Assembly: GCA_965219175.1 (NCBI GenBank)
Contig: CBDCNI010000001.1
Coordinates: 558,001 to 622,000 of the forward strand
DNA from: JBBPZK01 sp965219175
Lineage (GTDB): Bacteria > Actinomycetota > Rubrobacteria > Rubrobacterales > Rubrobacteraceae
DNA length: 64,000 bases
Direction of reading: 5' to 3'
The position numbers and the translations under genes are program-made. The notes under the pieces are model-generated. The model did no database searches, was not told where the DNA came from, and saw only the letters and a program-made list of their open reading frames with translations. The number at the start of each line of letters is the position of its first letter. Positions within the stretch are counted from its first letter, which is position 1. This document shows, piece after piece, positions 17,697 through 27,098 of this stretch.

Positions 17697-17999
17697 TTGA
17701 AGCTCTCACCCGCGGAGCAAGACAAGTTGATGATCTTCACCGCAGCGGAGGTCGCCCGCAGGAGACGCGAACGCGGCCTGAAGCTGAACTACCCCGAGGC
17801 CGTGGCTCTGATCTCCGCCGAGCTTCTCGAAGGCGCCCGTGACGGCCGGAGCGTCGCCGACCTGATGAGCTTCGGCGCCGCCATTCTCTCCCGCGAGGAC
17901 GTTATGGAAGGCGTCCCCGAGATGGTGGACGAGGTGGCTATCGAGGCGACCTTTCCGGACGGCGCCAAGCTCGTCACCGTCCACGACCCTATCGTCTGA
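17697..17999 (+). CDS. ureA: Urease subunit gamma
   Basis: A 100-residue gamma subunit with the family opening KLSPAEQDKLMIF, then LNYPEAVALISAELLEGARD, and the C-terminal TVHDPI. The TTG start at 17697 is set by GGAGG 6 bases upstream and by alignment to the usual MKLSP start; an upstream start would add an atypical leader. It is part of the (UreABC)3 nickel enzyme that hydrolyses urea to ammonia and carbamate in the cytoplasm. First gene of the urease operon, followed after 20 bp by a cyanase gene instead of ureB. Confidence 0.95.
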   Translation: MKLSPAEQDKLMIFTAAEVARRRRERGLKLNYPEAVALISAELLEGARDGRSVADLMSFGAAILSREDVMEGVPEMVDEVAIEATFPDGAKLVTVHDPIV

Positions 18000-18019
18000 G
18001 AAAGATTTAGGAGGCGACC

Positions 18020-18463
18020 ATGACCCGCGAAGAAGTGACGCAGCAGATCCTCGAAGCCAGGAAGAAAAAAGGCCTCGCCTGGACGACGATAGCCAACAAG
18101 GTGGGCCGGGACAAGGTGTGGACCACGGCGGCGCTTATGGGCCAGACCCAGATGGACAAGGACGAGGCAAAGGCAGTCGTGGATCTTCTTGACCTCGACC
18201 CCGAGGCTGCCCAGGTATTGCAGGAGTGTCCGATGCGTGGAGCGCTGGACCCGCTCGTCCCGACGGACCCTCTTATCTATCGTTTCTACGAGATCATGCA
18301 GGTCTACGGCGCACCGATGAAGGAGTTGATCCACGAGGAGTTCGGCGACGGCATCATGAGCGCTATAGACTTCGAGGCTTACGTCGAACGCGAGGAAGAC
18401 CCCGCCGGCGACCGCGTGAAGATCACCTACTCCGGCAAATTCTTGCCGTACAAGAAATGGTAG
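18020..18463 (+). CDS. cynS: Cyanate hydratase (cyanase)
   Basis: A 147-residue cyanase. The three catalytic residues are all present at a constant offset of 8 from the E. coli enzyme: Arg88 and Glu91 in YRFYEIM, and Ser114 in IMSAIDF. The N-terminal HTH-like domain and the C-terminal FLPYKKW are typical. It converts cyanate plus bicarbonate to carbamate/CO2, ending as ammonia and two CO2. AGGAGGCGACC precedes its ATG. It lies between ureA and ureB, so cyanate removal is co-expressed with urease. Urea solutions form cyanate spontaneously, which gives a rationale (inference). Confidence 0.95.
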   Translation: MTREEVTQQILEARKKKGLAWTTIANKVGRDKVWTTAALMGQTQMDKDEAKAVVDLLDLDPEAAQVLQECPMRGALDPLVPTDPLIYRFYEIMQVYGAPMKELIHEEFGDGIMSAIDFEAYVEREEDPAGDRVKITYSGKFLPYKKW

Positions 18464-18465
18464 GG

Positions 18466-18837
18466 ATGATCCCCGGTGAACTGATCCCGGCGGAAGGGAC
18501 GATAGAGCTAAACGCCGGCCGCGAGACGCGCACTCTAACCGTCTCCAACACCGGCGATCGCCCGATCCAGGTCGGCAGCCACTTCCATTTCTTCGAGGTC
18601 AATAAGGCCCTCCGCTTCGACCGCGAGGCGGCCTACGGGATGCGGCTCTCGATCCCCGCCGGCACCAGCGTTCGCTTCGAGCCGGGCGACGAACGCGAGG
18701 TGGATCTCGTCGCCATCGGCGGGCGCAGGATCCTTCGCGGCTTGAATGGCCTCACACAAGGCGCCCTGGACGATCCGGAAACCAGAGAAGCCGCGTTCGG
18801 GCGGGCTAGGGAACAAGGGTTTATGGAGGGCCCGTGA
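18466..18837 (+). CDS. ureB: Urease subunit beta
   Basis: A 124-residue beta subunit: MIPGELIPAEGTIELNAGRE, IQVGSHFHFFEVNKALRFDR, IPAGTSVRFEPG and a C-terminal GLTQGALDDP region. I take ATG 18466, matching the usual MIPGE start; ATG 18457 is also in frame and would overlap the cynS stop. Neither has a strong ribosome site, so translation is probably coupled to cynS. It ends with a 4-bp GTGA overlap with ureC. Confidence 0.95.
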   Translation: MIPGELIPAEGTIELNAGRETRTLTVSNTGDRPIQVGSHFHFFEVNKALRFDREAAYGMRLSIPAGTSVRFEPGDEREVDLVAIGGRRILRGLNGLTQGALDDPETREAAFGRAREQGFMEGP

Positions 18838-20540
18838 GCGAGTTTTCGCGGCGGCGCTACGGTGGGATGTTCGGACCCACGACCGGCGACCGGGTGCGTC
18901 TCGCGGACACGTCGCTCGTTGTGGAGGTCGAGCGCGACCTGACGCTCGCGGGTGAGGAAGCGACTTTCGGGGGCGGCAAGTCCATCCGGGAGGGGATGGC
19001 TCAAGGTGTCGCGACGCGCGAGGAAGGCGCGATGGATCTCGTCATCACGAACGCCCTGATCCTGGACCACTGGGGGATCGTGAAGGCGGATATCGGAGTC
19101 CGGGACGGGCGCATCGCCGCCATCGGCAAGGCTGGCAACCCGGACACGATGGACGGCGTGACGATGGAGATCGGGGCTTCCACCGAGATCATCGCCGGCG
19201 AGGGCAAGCTCCTTACCGCCGGCGGCATCGACTCCCACATCCACTTCATCTCTCCTCAGCAGACGACGCACGCCATAGCGTCGGGCATCACCACCATGAT
19301 CGGGGGCGGCACCGGCCCGGCGACCGGCACGAACGCAACGACCTGCACGCCAGGAGCCTGGAATATCGCCCGGATGCTACAGGCGATAGACGGCCTGCCG
19401 CTGAACTTCGGCTTTCTCGGCAAGGGCAACTCCTCGAACCCGGAGTCGCTGCGCGAGCAGGTCGCAGCCGGGGTCGCCGGTCTCAAGCTGCACGAGGACT
19501 GGGGAACGACCCCGCAGGCTATCCGCACTTGCCTTACTGTGGCCGACGAGATGGATGTGGCGGTGGCTATACACACCGACACATTGAACGAGTCCGGCTT
19601 TGTTGAGGACACGACGGCGGCGTTCGAGGGACGTGCGATCCACACTTACCACACCGAGGGAGCGGGTGGTGGACACGCCCCGGATATCATCAAGCTCTGC
19701 GGCGAGCCGAACGTGCTGCCGTCCAGCACCAACCCGACCCGTCCCTACACCGTCAACACTATAGACGAGCACCTCGACATGCTCATGGTCTGTCATCACC
19801 TGAGCCGCGAAGTGCCGGAGGACGTGTCGTTCGCGGAGAGCCGCATTCGGGCCGAGACGATAGCGGCGGAGGACGTGCTGCACGACCTCGGCGCCCTAAG
19901 CATGATGGCCTCTGACTCGCAGGCGATGGGGCGGGTGGGGGAGGTCTGGATGCGCAACTGGCAGACTGCGAGCAAGATGAAATCCCAGCGCGGCCCTCTG
20001 CCAGAGGACTCCGAACGTCACGACAACCACCGCGTAAAACGTTACCTGGCGAAATGCACGATAAATCCGGCGATCACGCACGGCGTGGCGGATCACGTCG
20101 GGTCGGTAGAGACTGGCAAGCTCGCGGACCTCGTCCTCTGGAGCCCGGCGTTCTTCGGCGTGAAGCCGGAGATCGTTCTGAAAGGCGGCTTTATAGCCTA
20201 CGCCCAGATGGGCGACCCGAACGCCTCGATCCCGACCCCCGGACCCGTCTTCCAGCGCCCGATGTTCGGCGCGTTCGGCTCCGCGATGAGCGATACCTGC
20301 CTGACTTTCGTCTCCGGCGAGGCCGCCGGTAACGGCCTGGCGGAGAGCCTCGGGCTCCGCAAGCAGCTCGCCCCGGTGCGGAATACGCGGTCGTTGGGCA
20401 AGAAAGACCTGATCCACAACGACCTCCTTCCGGATATCGAAGTGGACCCGGAGACTTACGAAGTCCGGATAGACGGACAACTCATCACGTCCGAGCCCGC
20501 CGCCGAGTTGCCCCTCGCCCAGCGCTACTTCCTGTTCTGA
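18834..20540 (+). CDS. ureC: Urease subunit alpha (catalytic)
   Basis: A 568-residue catalytic subunit. The nickel and active-site landmarks are all visible: HIHFISPQ (two His), the lysine that becomes carbamylated in GLKLHEDWG, HTDTLNESGF, HTYHTEGAGGGHAPD, the mobile-flap CHHLSREVPED, and the metal Asp in MASDSQAMGR. Length matches the family. GTG start overlaps ureB by 4 bp; its stop overlaps the ureF ATG (TGATG). No residue expected for activity is missing. Confidence 0.97.
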   Translation: MSEFSRRRYGGMFGPTTGDRVRLADTSLVVEVERDLTLAGEEATFGGGKSIREGMAQGVATREEGAMDLVITNALILDHWGIVKADIGVRDGRIAAIGKAGNPDTMDGVTMEIGASTEIIAGEGKLLTAGGIDSHIHFISPQQTTHAIASGITTMIGGGTGPATGTNATTCTPGAWNIARMLQAIDGLPLNFGFLGKGNSSNPESLREQVAAGVAGLKLHEDWGTTPQAIRTCLTVADEMDVAVAIHTDTLNESGFVEDTTAAFEGRAIHTYHTEGAGGGHAPDIIKLCGEPNVLPSSTNPTRPYTVNTIDEHLDMLMVCHHLSREVPEDVSFAESRIRAETIAAEDVLHDLGALSMMASDSQAMGRVGEVWMRNWQTASKMKSQRGPLPEDSERHDNHRVKRYLAKCTINPAITHGVADHVGSVETGKLADLVLWSPAFFGVKPEIVLKGGFIAYAQMGDPNASIPTPGPVFQRPMFGAFGSAMSDTCLTFVSGEAAGNGLAESLGLRKQLAPVRNTRSLGKKDLIHNDLLPDIEVDPETYEVRIDGQLITSEPAAELPLAQRYFLF

Positions 20541-21213
20541 TGCGCGGCGAAGCTCTGCTGAGGCTGCTCCAGGTCTCCGATACGGCGTTCCCGACCGGCT
20601 CCTTCGCCCACTCGATGTCGCTGGAGTCATTTGAGGAGGCCGGAGAGTTGCGGAGCGCCGGAGACCTCGGAGACCTCGTGGTGCTACACTTGTCCGCCCT
20701 GGCGACCTCGGACTGCGTGGCGCTCCGGGCGGCGTTCGGGGCGGGACTAGAAGAGTTGTACCGGATAGACTTACTCCTCACAGCCACGAAGCTGACCCGC
20801 GAACTTCGCGCGGCCGGCTCTTCGACGGGCAGGAGGTTCCTGTTGAGCGTCGCCGCCCTGGGTGTCGAAGATAATGTGCTCGGCGCGTTCACGGAAGCAG
20901 CGCGGAATGGCGATTCTCCGGGTAATCTGGCGGTCGGGTACGGAGTTGCGGCTCCGGCTCTGGGGCTCCATGTGGATGAGGCGTTGCGGGCGTATCTCTA
21001 CTCGACTGTGGCTTCGCTCGTTGCGGCGGGACAGAAGCTCATCCCGCTCGGGGGGAGTGCGGCGCAGCGGGTACTGTACGATCTCGGGGGTGAGATCGAG
21101 CTTGCGGCGAAGACCAGCGAAGATATGGAGGTAGAGGATATGTATGCGTTTGCGCCGACCATAGATGCGCGCTCGATACAACACGAGCGGCAGCGGACGA
21201 GGCTGTACATCTC

Positions 21214-21217
<4 letters not shown>
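20540..21217 (+). CDS. ureF: Urease accessory protein UreF
   Basis: A 225-residue UreF, recognised from the N-terminal LQVSDTAFPTGSFAHSMSLE, the central ELRAAGSSTGRRFLLS and the C-terminal IDARSIQHERQRTRLYIS. UreF joins UreD and UreG in the nickel-insertion complex, gating GTP hydrolysis by UreG. It overlaps ureC by one base and ureG by four (GTGA), so it is translationally coupled to both. Confidence 0.93.
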
Positions 21218-21888
<671 letters not shown>

Positions 21889-21891
21889 GGG

Positions 21892-22326
21892 ATGATCTCA
21901 ACGTCCACCCCTGAGCGGAACGAGGAGGTCCGAAACTTGTTGGAGCTTGTCCCGACCTGGGCGGAGACGTGTCCGGACGTAGTGGCGGCCGGTCTCGCTG
22001 ATTCTTGGGCGAGGAGCGAAGCCCGCATAAACTCGGACGTGGACCTCGTGATCCTCACCCACGAGCCACGGGGATATATCCAAGGTGAGACCTGGATCCA
22101 AACCTTAGGCGGCCTGCGTATCGTCAGGACTCAAGCCTGGGGACCGATGACCGAACGTCGGTTCGTTCTTCCTTCTGGACTGGAAGTAGAGGCCGGCATC
22201 GTCCCGCCTTCGTGGGCCGCGACGGACCCCGTAGACCCCGAACTGCCGCCTATTATCCGGGACGGTTTCCGCATACTGTACGATCCGGAGCAGAGGCTGG
22301 CGCGGCTCTTGGAAGCTTGCCTTTGA
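21892..22326 (+). CDS. Nucleotidyltransferase-domain protein in the urease operon
   Basis: A 144-residue protein with a polymerase-beta-like nucleotidyltransferase core: GLADSWARSEARINSDVDLV matches the GSxAR-x(n)-SDxDL motif with both metal Asp residues, and a third acidic strand (EVEAGIV) follows. It lies 4 bp after ureG and overlaps ureD by one base (TGATG), so it is a genuine member of the operon. No urease accessory role is known for this family. It could be an adenylyltransferase or a MNT-type toxin-antitoxin component that has lost its partner. Confidence 0.8.
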   Translation: MISTSTPERNEEVRNLLELVPTWAETCPDVVAAGLADSWARSEARINSDVDLVILTHEPRGYIQGETWIQTLGGLRIVRTQAWGPMTERRFVLPSGLEVEAGIVPPSWAATDPVDPELPPIIRDGFRILYDPEQRLARLLEACL

Positions 22327-23153
22327 TGCTTGGGGATACCGTCTCGGCACGACCGCTCTCCAGGCAGCGCGGCAAGTTGCGGCTCTCGTTCGGGGTGCGA
22401 CCCGGCAGGACGGTGCTCGAAGAGCGTTACACCTCGGCTCCTTTCGGGGCGGTGCGGGCAAACTACCCAGACGGCTCGGGGACGCCGGAAGTCCAGATCA
22501 CGAATCCTTCCGGCGGCATCCTCGGCGGCGACCACCTGGAACTAGAGGTGAGCCTCGCCCCCGGCTCGTCCGCCACCCTGCTCACCCAGGCCGCGAACAA
22601 GGCGTACCGCGGCCCGGAGTCCGGCCAGGAGGCCGCGTTTCACGTAGAAGAAGGGGCTTTCCTGGAGTACGTTCCGCACCACTTGATCCCCTACGCAGCC
22701 TCCAACTACCGTCAGCGGACTACCTTCCACCTGGCGCCGGATGCCACCCTCTTCACCTGGGACGCCTTCTCAGCCGGACGACTGGCGCGCGGCGAGCGCT
22801 TTGCTTTCGACCGTCTTTGGAGCAGGGTCGAGGTCTGGAGAAACGACGCGCCGGAAGTCGTGGACGGCTTCGACCTCTCCGGTGGAGTCCGTGAACATTT
22901 CGGGGGATACTCATATCTCGCGGCTGCTTACGTCTGCGCACCAACCGACCTCGGGCCGCTGGCGGATACGTTGCACGATGCACTCTCCGGCGTCTTGGGC
23001 GCTCTCGCCTCCGCGAGCGTTCCCTCGTCCGGTCTCTGCGTCGTCCGGGTCCTGGCGGATAGCGCCCCCGCTATGTACAGAGCCCTGAACGTCGGCAGAG
23101 GACTCTCTCGAAAGTTCCTCGGGCTGCCCGTTCCGGCGCGGGCGGTGCTGTAG
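22326..23153 (+). CDS. ureD: Urease accessory protein UreD/UreH
   Basis: About 275 residues. Family signatures are QITNPSGGILGGDHLELEV, LTQAANKAYRG, YVPHHLIPYAASNYRQRT and LFTWDAFSAGRLARGERF. UreD binds UreC and receives UreF/UreG, forming the tunnel for nickel. ATG 22326 overlaps the upstream stop; the longer upstream frame would duplicate the neighbouring gene. It is the last gene of the operon, preceding an unrelated membrane methyltransferase. Confidence 0.93.
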   Translation: MLGDTVSARPLSRQRGKLRLSFGVRPGRTVLEERYTSAPFGAVRANYPDGSGTPEVQITNPSGGILGGDHLELEVSLAPGSSATLLTQAANKAYRGPESGQEAAFHVEEGAFLEYVPHHLIPYAASNYRQRTTFHLAPDATLFTWDAFSAGRLARGERFAFDRLWSRVEVWRNDAPEVVDGFDLSGGVREHFGGYSYLAAAYVCAPTDLGPLADTLHDALSGVLGALASASVPSSGLCVVRVLADSAPAMYRALNVGRGLSRKFLGLPVPARAVL

Positions 23154-23163
23154 AATACTCGGG

Positions 23164-23916
23164 GTGGAAGTCAGGGTAACATCGCGCGGGGAGAGACATC
23201 CGGCGCCCGCCGTGGCGTGGGCCGTGGCGTTCGTTGTTTGCATCATCGGGGACGCTTTGCTGGGCCGATGGGTGCTGTTGCCGGTCTTCGTCGCGGCTTT
23301 CTACGGCGGCATGATCGTCATAGACCTGGTCACTTATCCTATTCTCTCCTTCTGGCGGGGTTGGTTGAGGCGACGGGGGATCTGGGCCTGGTATCTGGTC
23401 GAGGTCGTCGGGCTCTGGGGCGTGACGACGCTCATCCTGTTCCTGCTCGCGCCCTGGTGGTTGGGCTGGAGCTGGACCGGGACGCTGCTCTTGCAGGTCA
23501 TCGGGGGAGCTCTGGTCGTCGCGTCGGTGGCCGTCGGGACGTGGGCGGTCGGGAAGATGGGCTGGGCGCGGCTGCTCTTCGCCGGGGCGTTATTTCCGCC
23601 GGGCGCCGGGGCCGAAGAGAACGACGTCCCCCAACGCCTCGTCCTCGAAGGCCCGTACCGCTACGTCAGGAACCCGCTCTATGATACGGACTTCTGCCTG
23701 ATACTGGGTACGGCGCTCCTCACGAGGAACTGGCTGCTACTAGTCCTCGCGGCGCTCTACCTGGCCCAACTCGCTCTCCAACTCCCCCTCGAAGAACGAG
23801 AGTTGCGCGAGAGGTTCGGAGACCCCTACCGCCGCTACTGCCAACTCGTGCCGCGCTTCGTACCGAGGTCCCGACCCGTCCGCCAACGGGACCTAGATTC
23901 AAACGCTCCCTCGTGA
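23164..23916 (+). CDS. Isoprenylcysteine carboxyl methyltransferase-family membrane protein
   Basis: A 250-residue integral membrane protein with five or six hydrophobic segments. The C-terminal ICMT/PEMT-type signature GPYRYVRNPLY and the EERELRERFGDPYRRYC plus VPRF motif form the cofactor-binding region of this SAM-dependent family. Bacterial members methylate small or lipid substrates; function here is unknown. GTG start 10 bp after ureD; its end overlaps the next methyltransferase gene by 4 bp. Confidence 0.8.
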   Translation: MEVRVTSRGERHPAPAVAWAVAFVVCIIGDALLGRWVLLPVFVAAFYGGMIVIDLVTYPILSFWRGWLRRRGIWAWYLVEVVGLWGVTTLILFLLAPWWLGWSWTGTLLLQVIGGALVVASVAVGTWAVGKMGWARLLFAGALFPPGAGAEENDVPQRLVLEGPYRYVRNPLYDTDFCLILGTALLTRNWLLLVLAALYLAQLALQLPLEERELRERFGDPYRRYCQLVPRFVPRSRPVRQRDLDSNAPS

Positions 23917-24686
23917 CCGGCTGGACCAGAGACATCGCCACACGCTTCAAAGAGCACTACGAGACCCTGCGGGGAGTCGTCCGCCAGACGCTCGTGGACC
24001 GGCAGTTGGCCGAACATCTCGTAGGACCACCGGCCCGCATCTGCGATGTGGGCGGCGGCGCGGGCCATCAGACGCTACCGCTGGCTCGCCGGGGCTACGA
24101 AGTAACGATACTCGACCAATCAGAAGAGATGTTGCAGACAGCCCGGAGAGCCCTCGACTCTGAAGACGAGAAGGTGCGGAGACGCGTCCGGCTCGTCCGC
24201 GGGTCCGGCGAGGAAGCATCGTCTATCCTCGGACGCGAGTCGTTCGACGCGGTTCTCTGTCACGGCGTGCTGATGTACCTCGAAGAGACCGCACCGCTCG
24301 TCGGGGCGCTCGCCGGCATCGCCCGGCCCGGAGCCGTAGTTTCCATCCTGACCAAGAACGCTGACTCTCTGGTGATGCGGCCCGCCCTCGAAGGTCGCTA
24401 CCGGGATGCGCTCGCCGCGTTCGACTCCGACCGGGATACGGGACGCCTCGGGGTCGAGAACAGGGCTTACACCGTCGCCGGGATCTCGGAAATGTTGGAG
24501 GAGCACGGCGTCAATGTAGAGCGGTGGTACGGGGTCCGGGTTTTCACCGACCATTTAGGGGATCAGGAACCAGGACCGGACCTGCCGGAGGTACTGGAAG
24601 CGGAGTGGGAGGCCGGCCGGAGAGACCCGTACCGGAGCATGGCTCGCCTAATTCACGTCCTGGGGCGGAAGAAGCCTGTCGGGTAG
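23913..24686 (+). CDS. Class I SAM-dependent methyltransferase
   Basis: A 257-residue protein with motif I ICDVGGGAGHQTLPLA, motif II VTILDQSEEMLQTAR and a CHGVLMYLEE post-motif region, the pattern of SmtA/CmoM-like enzymes. A GTG start overlaps the preceding gene (GTGA). Co-transcription with the membrane ICMT-like protein suggests two methylations in one pathway, but no substrate is evident. CmoM acts on tRNA wobble uridine; that identity is only a possibility here. Confidence 0.8.
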   Translation: MTGWTRDIATRFKEHYETLRGVVRQTLVDRQLAEHLVGPPARICDVGGGAGHQTLPLARRGYEVTILDQSEEMLQTARRALDSEDEKVRRRVRLVRGSGEEASSILGRESFDAVLCHGVLMYLEETAPLVGALAGIARPGAVVSILTKNADSLVMRPALEGRYRDALAAFDSDRDTGRLGVENRAYTVAGISEMLEEHGVNVERWYGVRVFTDHLGDQEPGPDLPEVLEAEWEAGRRDPYRSMARLIHVLGRKKPVG

Positions 24687-24718
24687 GGAACGCTCCGCAT
24701 GAGCCTTGATCCGCGATC

Positions 24719-25486
24719 CTATGTCGCGTCTCCCGAGGGAGCCTGGTCTTTGCGGGCGAGGAGGATCAGGTGCTCACTCTCTGCGGAGAACTTTTCTCCC
24801 TCGAAACCTCCATAGACAGCCTCAACTTCGAAGCCGGATAGCCGGAGCATCAACTCTAGTTCACCGTGACCCACGATCCGGATGGTCAGGTCGTGCGCCC
24901 GCCGGTTCTCCAGCTCTCCGGAGACGTTGAATAATTCGTAGAACAGGCGCATTTCGAGCAGTTGCGAGGCCGGATCGTAGCGCGAAACGGAAAAACGGTC
25001 TAGCGTACCTTCCGGCAGCGCACGGGTGTAGTCGTGGCGTAATTCCGGACCGCCGGGCGGGTCTGAAAGCTCCTCCGGTGAGAACGCCGAGACTTCTATC
25101 CCGAGCAACCCACCGGTCTCAAGGTGCTCCGCCGCATTGCCCAGGAAAGCGAGCGCATCATCCACCGACAGCAGACACAGGAACGAGTTGAAGGCGCAGA
25201 TGGCGAGGCCGTAGCGCTTTTCGAGGTTCGTGCCGCGCATGTCACCGCCGACCCAGTTTACGGCGCGGCCCTTTTTGCGTCCCTTCTCGACCATCTTCTC
25301 CGAGACCTCGACGGCTGTGACTTCGTGGCCCGCGGCCGCGAGCGGGAGGGCGAGGCGTCCCGTTCCAGCGCCCCACTCGACGACCGGACCGGATTCTCGC
25401 TCCGCCAGCGCCAGCCAGAAAGGGGCGTCGTAGTCGTGGTCGTACTCGATGTCGTAGAGGTCTGCGAGATGGTCGTATTCGGACAA
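24719..25486 (-). CDS. Class I SAM-dependent methyltransferase
   Basis: A 255-residue protein. It opens SEYDHLADLYDIEYDHDYD and has motif I VVEWGAGTGRLALPLAAAGH, motif II VTAVEVSEKMVEKG and then GGDMRGTNL. This is the common small-molecule methyltransferase fold with a C-terminal beta-extension. TTG start 25486 follows GGAGAAG. It faces the previous methyltransferase tail-to-tail and is transcribed alone. Substrate unknown. Confidence 0.8.
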   Translation of the reverse strand: MSEYDHLADLYDIEYDHDYDAPFWLALAERESGPVVEWGAGTGRLALPLAAAGHEVTAVEVSEKMVEKGRKKGRAVNWVGGDMRGTNLEKRYGLAICAFNSFLCLLSVDDALAFLGNAAEHLETGGLLGIEVSAFSPEELSDPPGGPELRHDYTRALPEGTLDRFSVSRYDPASQLLEMRLFYELFNVSGELENRRAHDLTIRIVGHGELELMLRLSGFEVEAVYGGFEGEKFSAESEHLILLARKDQAPSGDAT

Positions 25487-25686
25487 AGCTTCTCCTCTCC
25501 GGGTAGGTTGGGCTGCTGCCGCCCGGACTCTATCTTGTATGTGATCTCCCGTTGTACCGGGCCGTTTCGCAGCTGGTTTACGCTCCGGATAAAAGCGTAT
25601 CGTCCATCAAGCTGATAAGCTCTACATAGTAAGGATAGTAGGCGACGATGGCCGTGGCTGACGAGATGGTTTTCTGATCCAGGGAA

Positions 25687-25741
25687 TATAATCGCTACGG
25701 GGGCGGTTTCCGTGGTTGGTCGCAGAGCCCTGGTTGGTCGC
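25687..25741 (+). promoter_or_regulatory. -10 box and paired direct repeats upstream of the Crp-type gene
   Basis: A perfect TATAAT (25687-25692) without an obvious -35 box is followed by two 11-bp direct repeats TGGTTGGTCGC at 25713-25723 and 25731-25741, 18 bp start to start. The repeats fall in the probable 5' leader and could be an activator/repressor site or a translational element. Confidence 0.35.
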
Positions 25742-25758
25742 GGGTCGAGACGATAAGG

Positions 25759-26622
25759 ATGGTAGTGGTGGAGCGTACGCTGGAGCTTCTATTCGGATAT
25801 CTGAACCGTCTACTCGTGTCCGGCGCCCTCGGGATACTTGGTAGGCCGGCTCTGGCGGTCACTCTGTACGCACTGGCCGTTATCGGGGTCTTTCAGTCCA
25901 CGGGCAGAGTGTCTTCCACTTCCCGGTACATACCTCCCCGGGAGGAAGGTGCGTCTCCGGTACGGGAGAACCCTTCGGCTCTCGTCCTCGCGCGGGTGGA
26001 AGCAGCGAGGTTGCGGGCCGTGGAGCGCGTATATTCACCGGGGGAGTTGATCTACTCTCCCGGTGACGGCGCGGAGCAGTTCTATTTCTTGCGTTCCGGC
26101 ACCGTGAGGGCTTACAGGCTCTACGGAGAGTACAAGGAGGCGACCACTGGCGTCTTGAAAGACGGCGGCCTGTTCGGTCGTCCGGACCTCGAAGAGAGCG
26201 GCACCCAGGACGACTTCGCCGAGGCGATGACCGAGTGCCGGGTGGTCGGGGTTCGCAAGTCTGTCCTGATGTGGCTCGTGCGGCACGACCCGGAAGTGTC
26301 GCTGGCGCTCTTTTCGGCGCTCTCGGAGAGGATGAAGCTCGCCGAAGAGTTCGCGGGCGTCCTCTTGCCGAGAGAAGTGTCGAGCCGTCTGGCTATGCTG
26401 CTGGTGAACCTGGTCGAGAACTTCGGCGTGGAGGAAGAAGGAGGCGTAATGATCGACTTGCGCCTCCCGCACCGAACGCTCGCCGGCATGATCGCCTCGA
26501 CCCGTGAGGCCGTCTCGAAGGCAATGGGAGACTACCAACGCGAGGGCCTCATAGAACCTCGCGGCAAAGGCTCCATAGTAGTCCTCGATCGTTGGAGCCT
26601 GCGCGACCGAGCCGAGAACTGA
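25759..26622 (+). CDS. Crp/Fnr family regulator with a hydrophobic N-terminal segment
   Basis: A 287-residue protein. Residues about 85-175 form a cyclic-nucleotide-binding-like beta-roll (SPGELIYSPGDGAEQFYFLR, GLFGRP). Residues about 215-275 form the Crp C-terminal winged HTH (LPHRTLAGMIASTREAVSKA). The beta-roll lacks an obvious cAMP phosphate cassette. Preceding it, residues about 20-46 are a continuous hydrophobic stretch that could be one membrane helix, unusual for this family. The ATG at 25759 has a weak ribosome site, so a shorter cytoplasmic form starting further in is possible. Stands alone. Confidence 0.8.
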   Translation: MVVVERTLELLFGYLNRLLVSGALGILGRPALAVTLYALAVIGVFQSTGRVSSTSRYIPPREEGASPVRENPSALVLARVEAARLRAVERVYSPGELIYSPGDGAEQFYFLRSGTVRAYRLYGEYKEATTGVLKDGGLFGRPDLEESGTQDDFAEAMTECRVVGVRKSVLMWLVRHDPEVSLALFSALSERMKLAEEFAGVLLPREVSSRLAMLLVNLVENFGVEEEGGVMIDLRLPHRTLAGMIASTREAVSKAMGDYQREGLIEPRGKGSIVVLDRWSLRDRAEN

Positions 26623-26650
26623 AGCCGAAGTACCTTAGCGCCACGTGATC

Positions 26651-27008
26651 TAAGGTCTCGACCACGTCCAACTCGCGATGCCCTGCGGAGGTGAACGAGA
26701 AGCCGGAGAATACTTCGCGGAAACGCTCGGGCTGACGGAGCTTGAGAAACCCGCGTCGCTCGCTGGGAGAGGAGGCGCGTGGTTCGCGCTACCGGACGGG
26801 CGTGAGCTTCATCTCGGGTTCGAAGAGACTTTCCGAGCAGCTGAGAAAGCGCATCCGGCCTTCTCTTGTTCCTCACTCGACGAGTTGGCGAGGCTCATGA
26901 TGGAGAAAGGATACCCGGGCGATTGGGATGAGGAGTTGGCCCCGAGACGGAGGTTCTACGGAGAAGATCCGTTCGGCAATCGTGTCTAGTTTATCGAGCC
27001 GTCGCCCT
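26651..27008 (+). pseudogene. VOC family protein with lost start and premature stop
   Basis: The frame reads TAA-GLDHVQLAMPCGG, then a complete small VOC domain, and ends NRV-TAG-FIEPSP-TGA. The stop at the start position removes the initiator, and the TAG replaces the Glu expected in NRVEFIEP, which is normally the last metal ligand. Initiation at the internal ATG 26678 would also lose the first His ligand. So both metal ligands are compromised and the gene is most likely dead. Confidence 0.7.
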
Positions 27009-27098
27009 GACCGCGCAGTTTCCTTCTGTAGAGTTCTCCGGTGAGGATATAATCAAGGGACGAAGTGCCTGGTTTGGTTTGATCTTGGAGGTTTGTAA

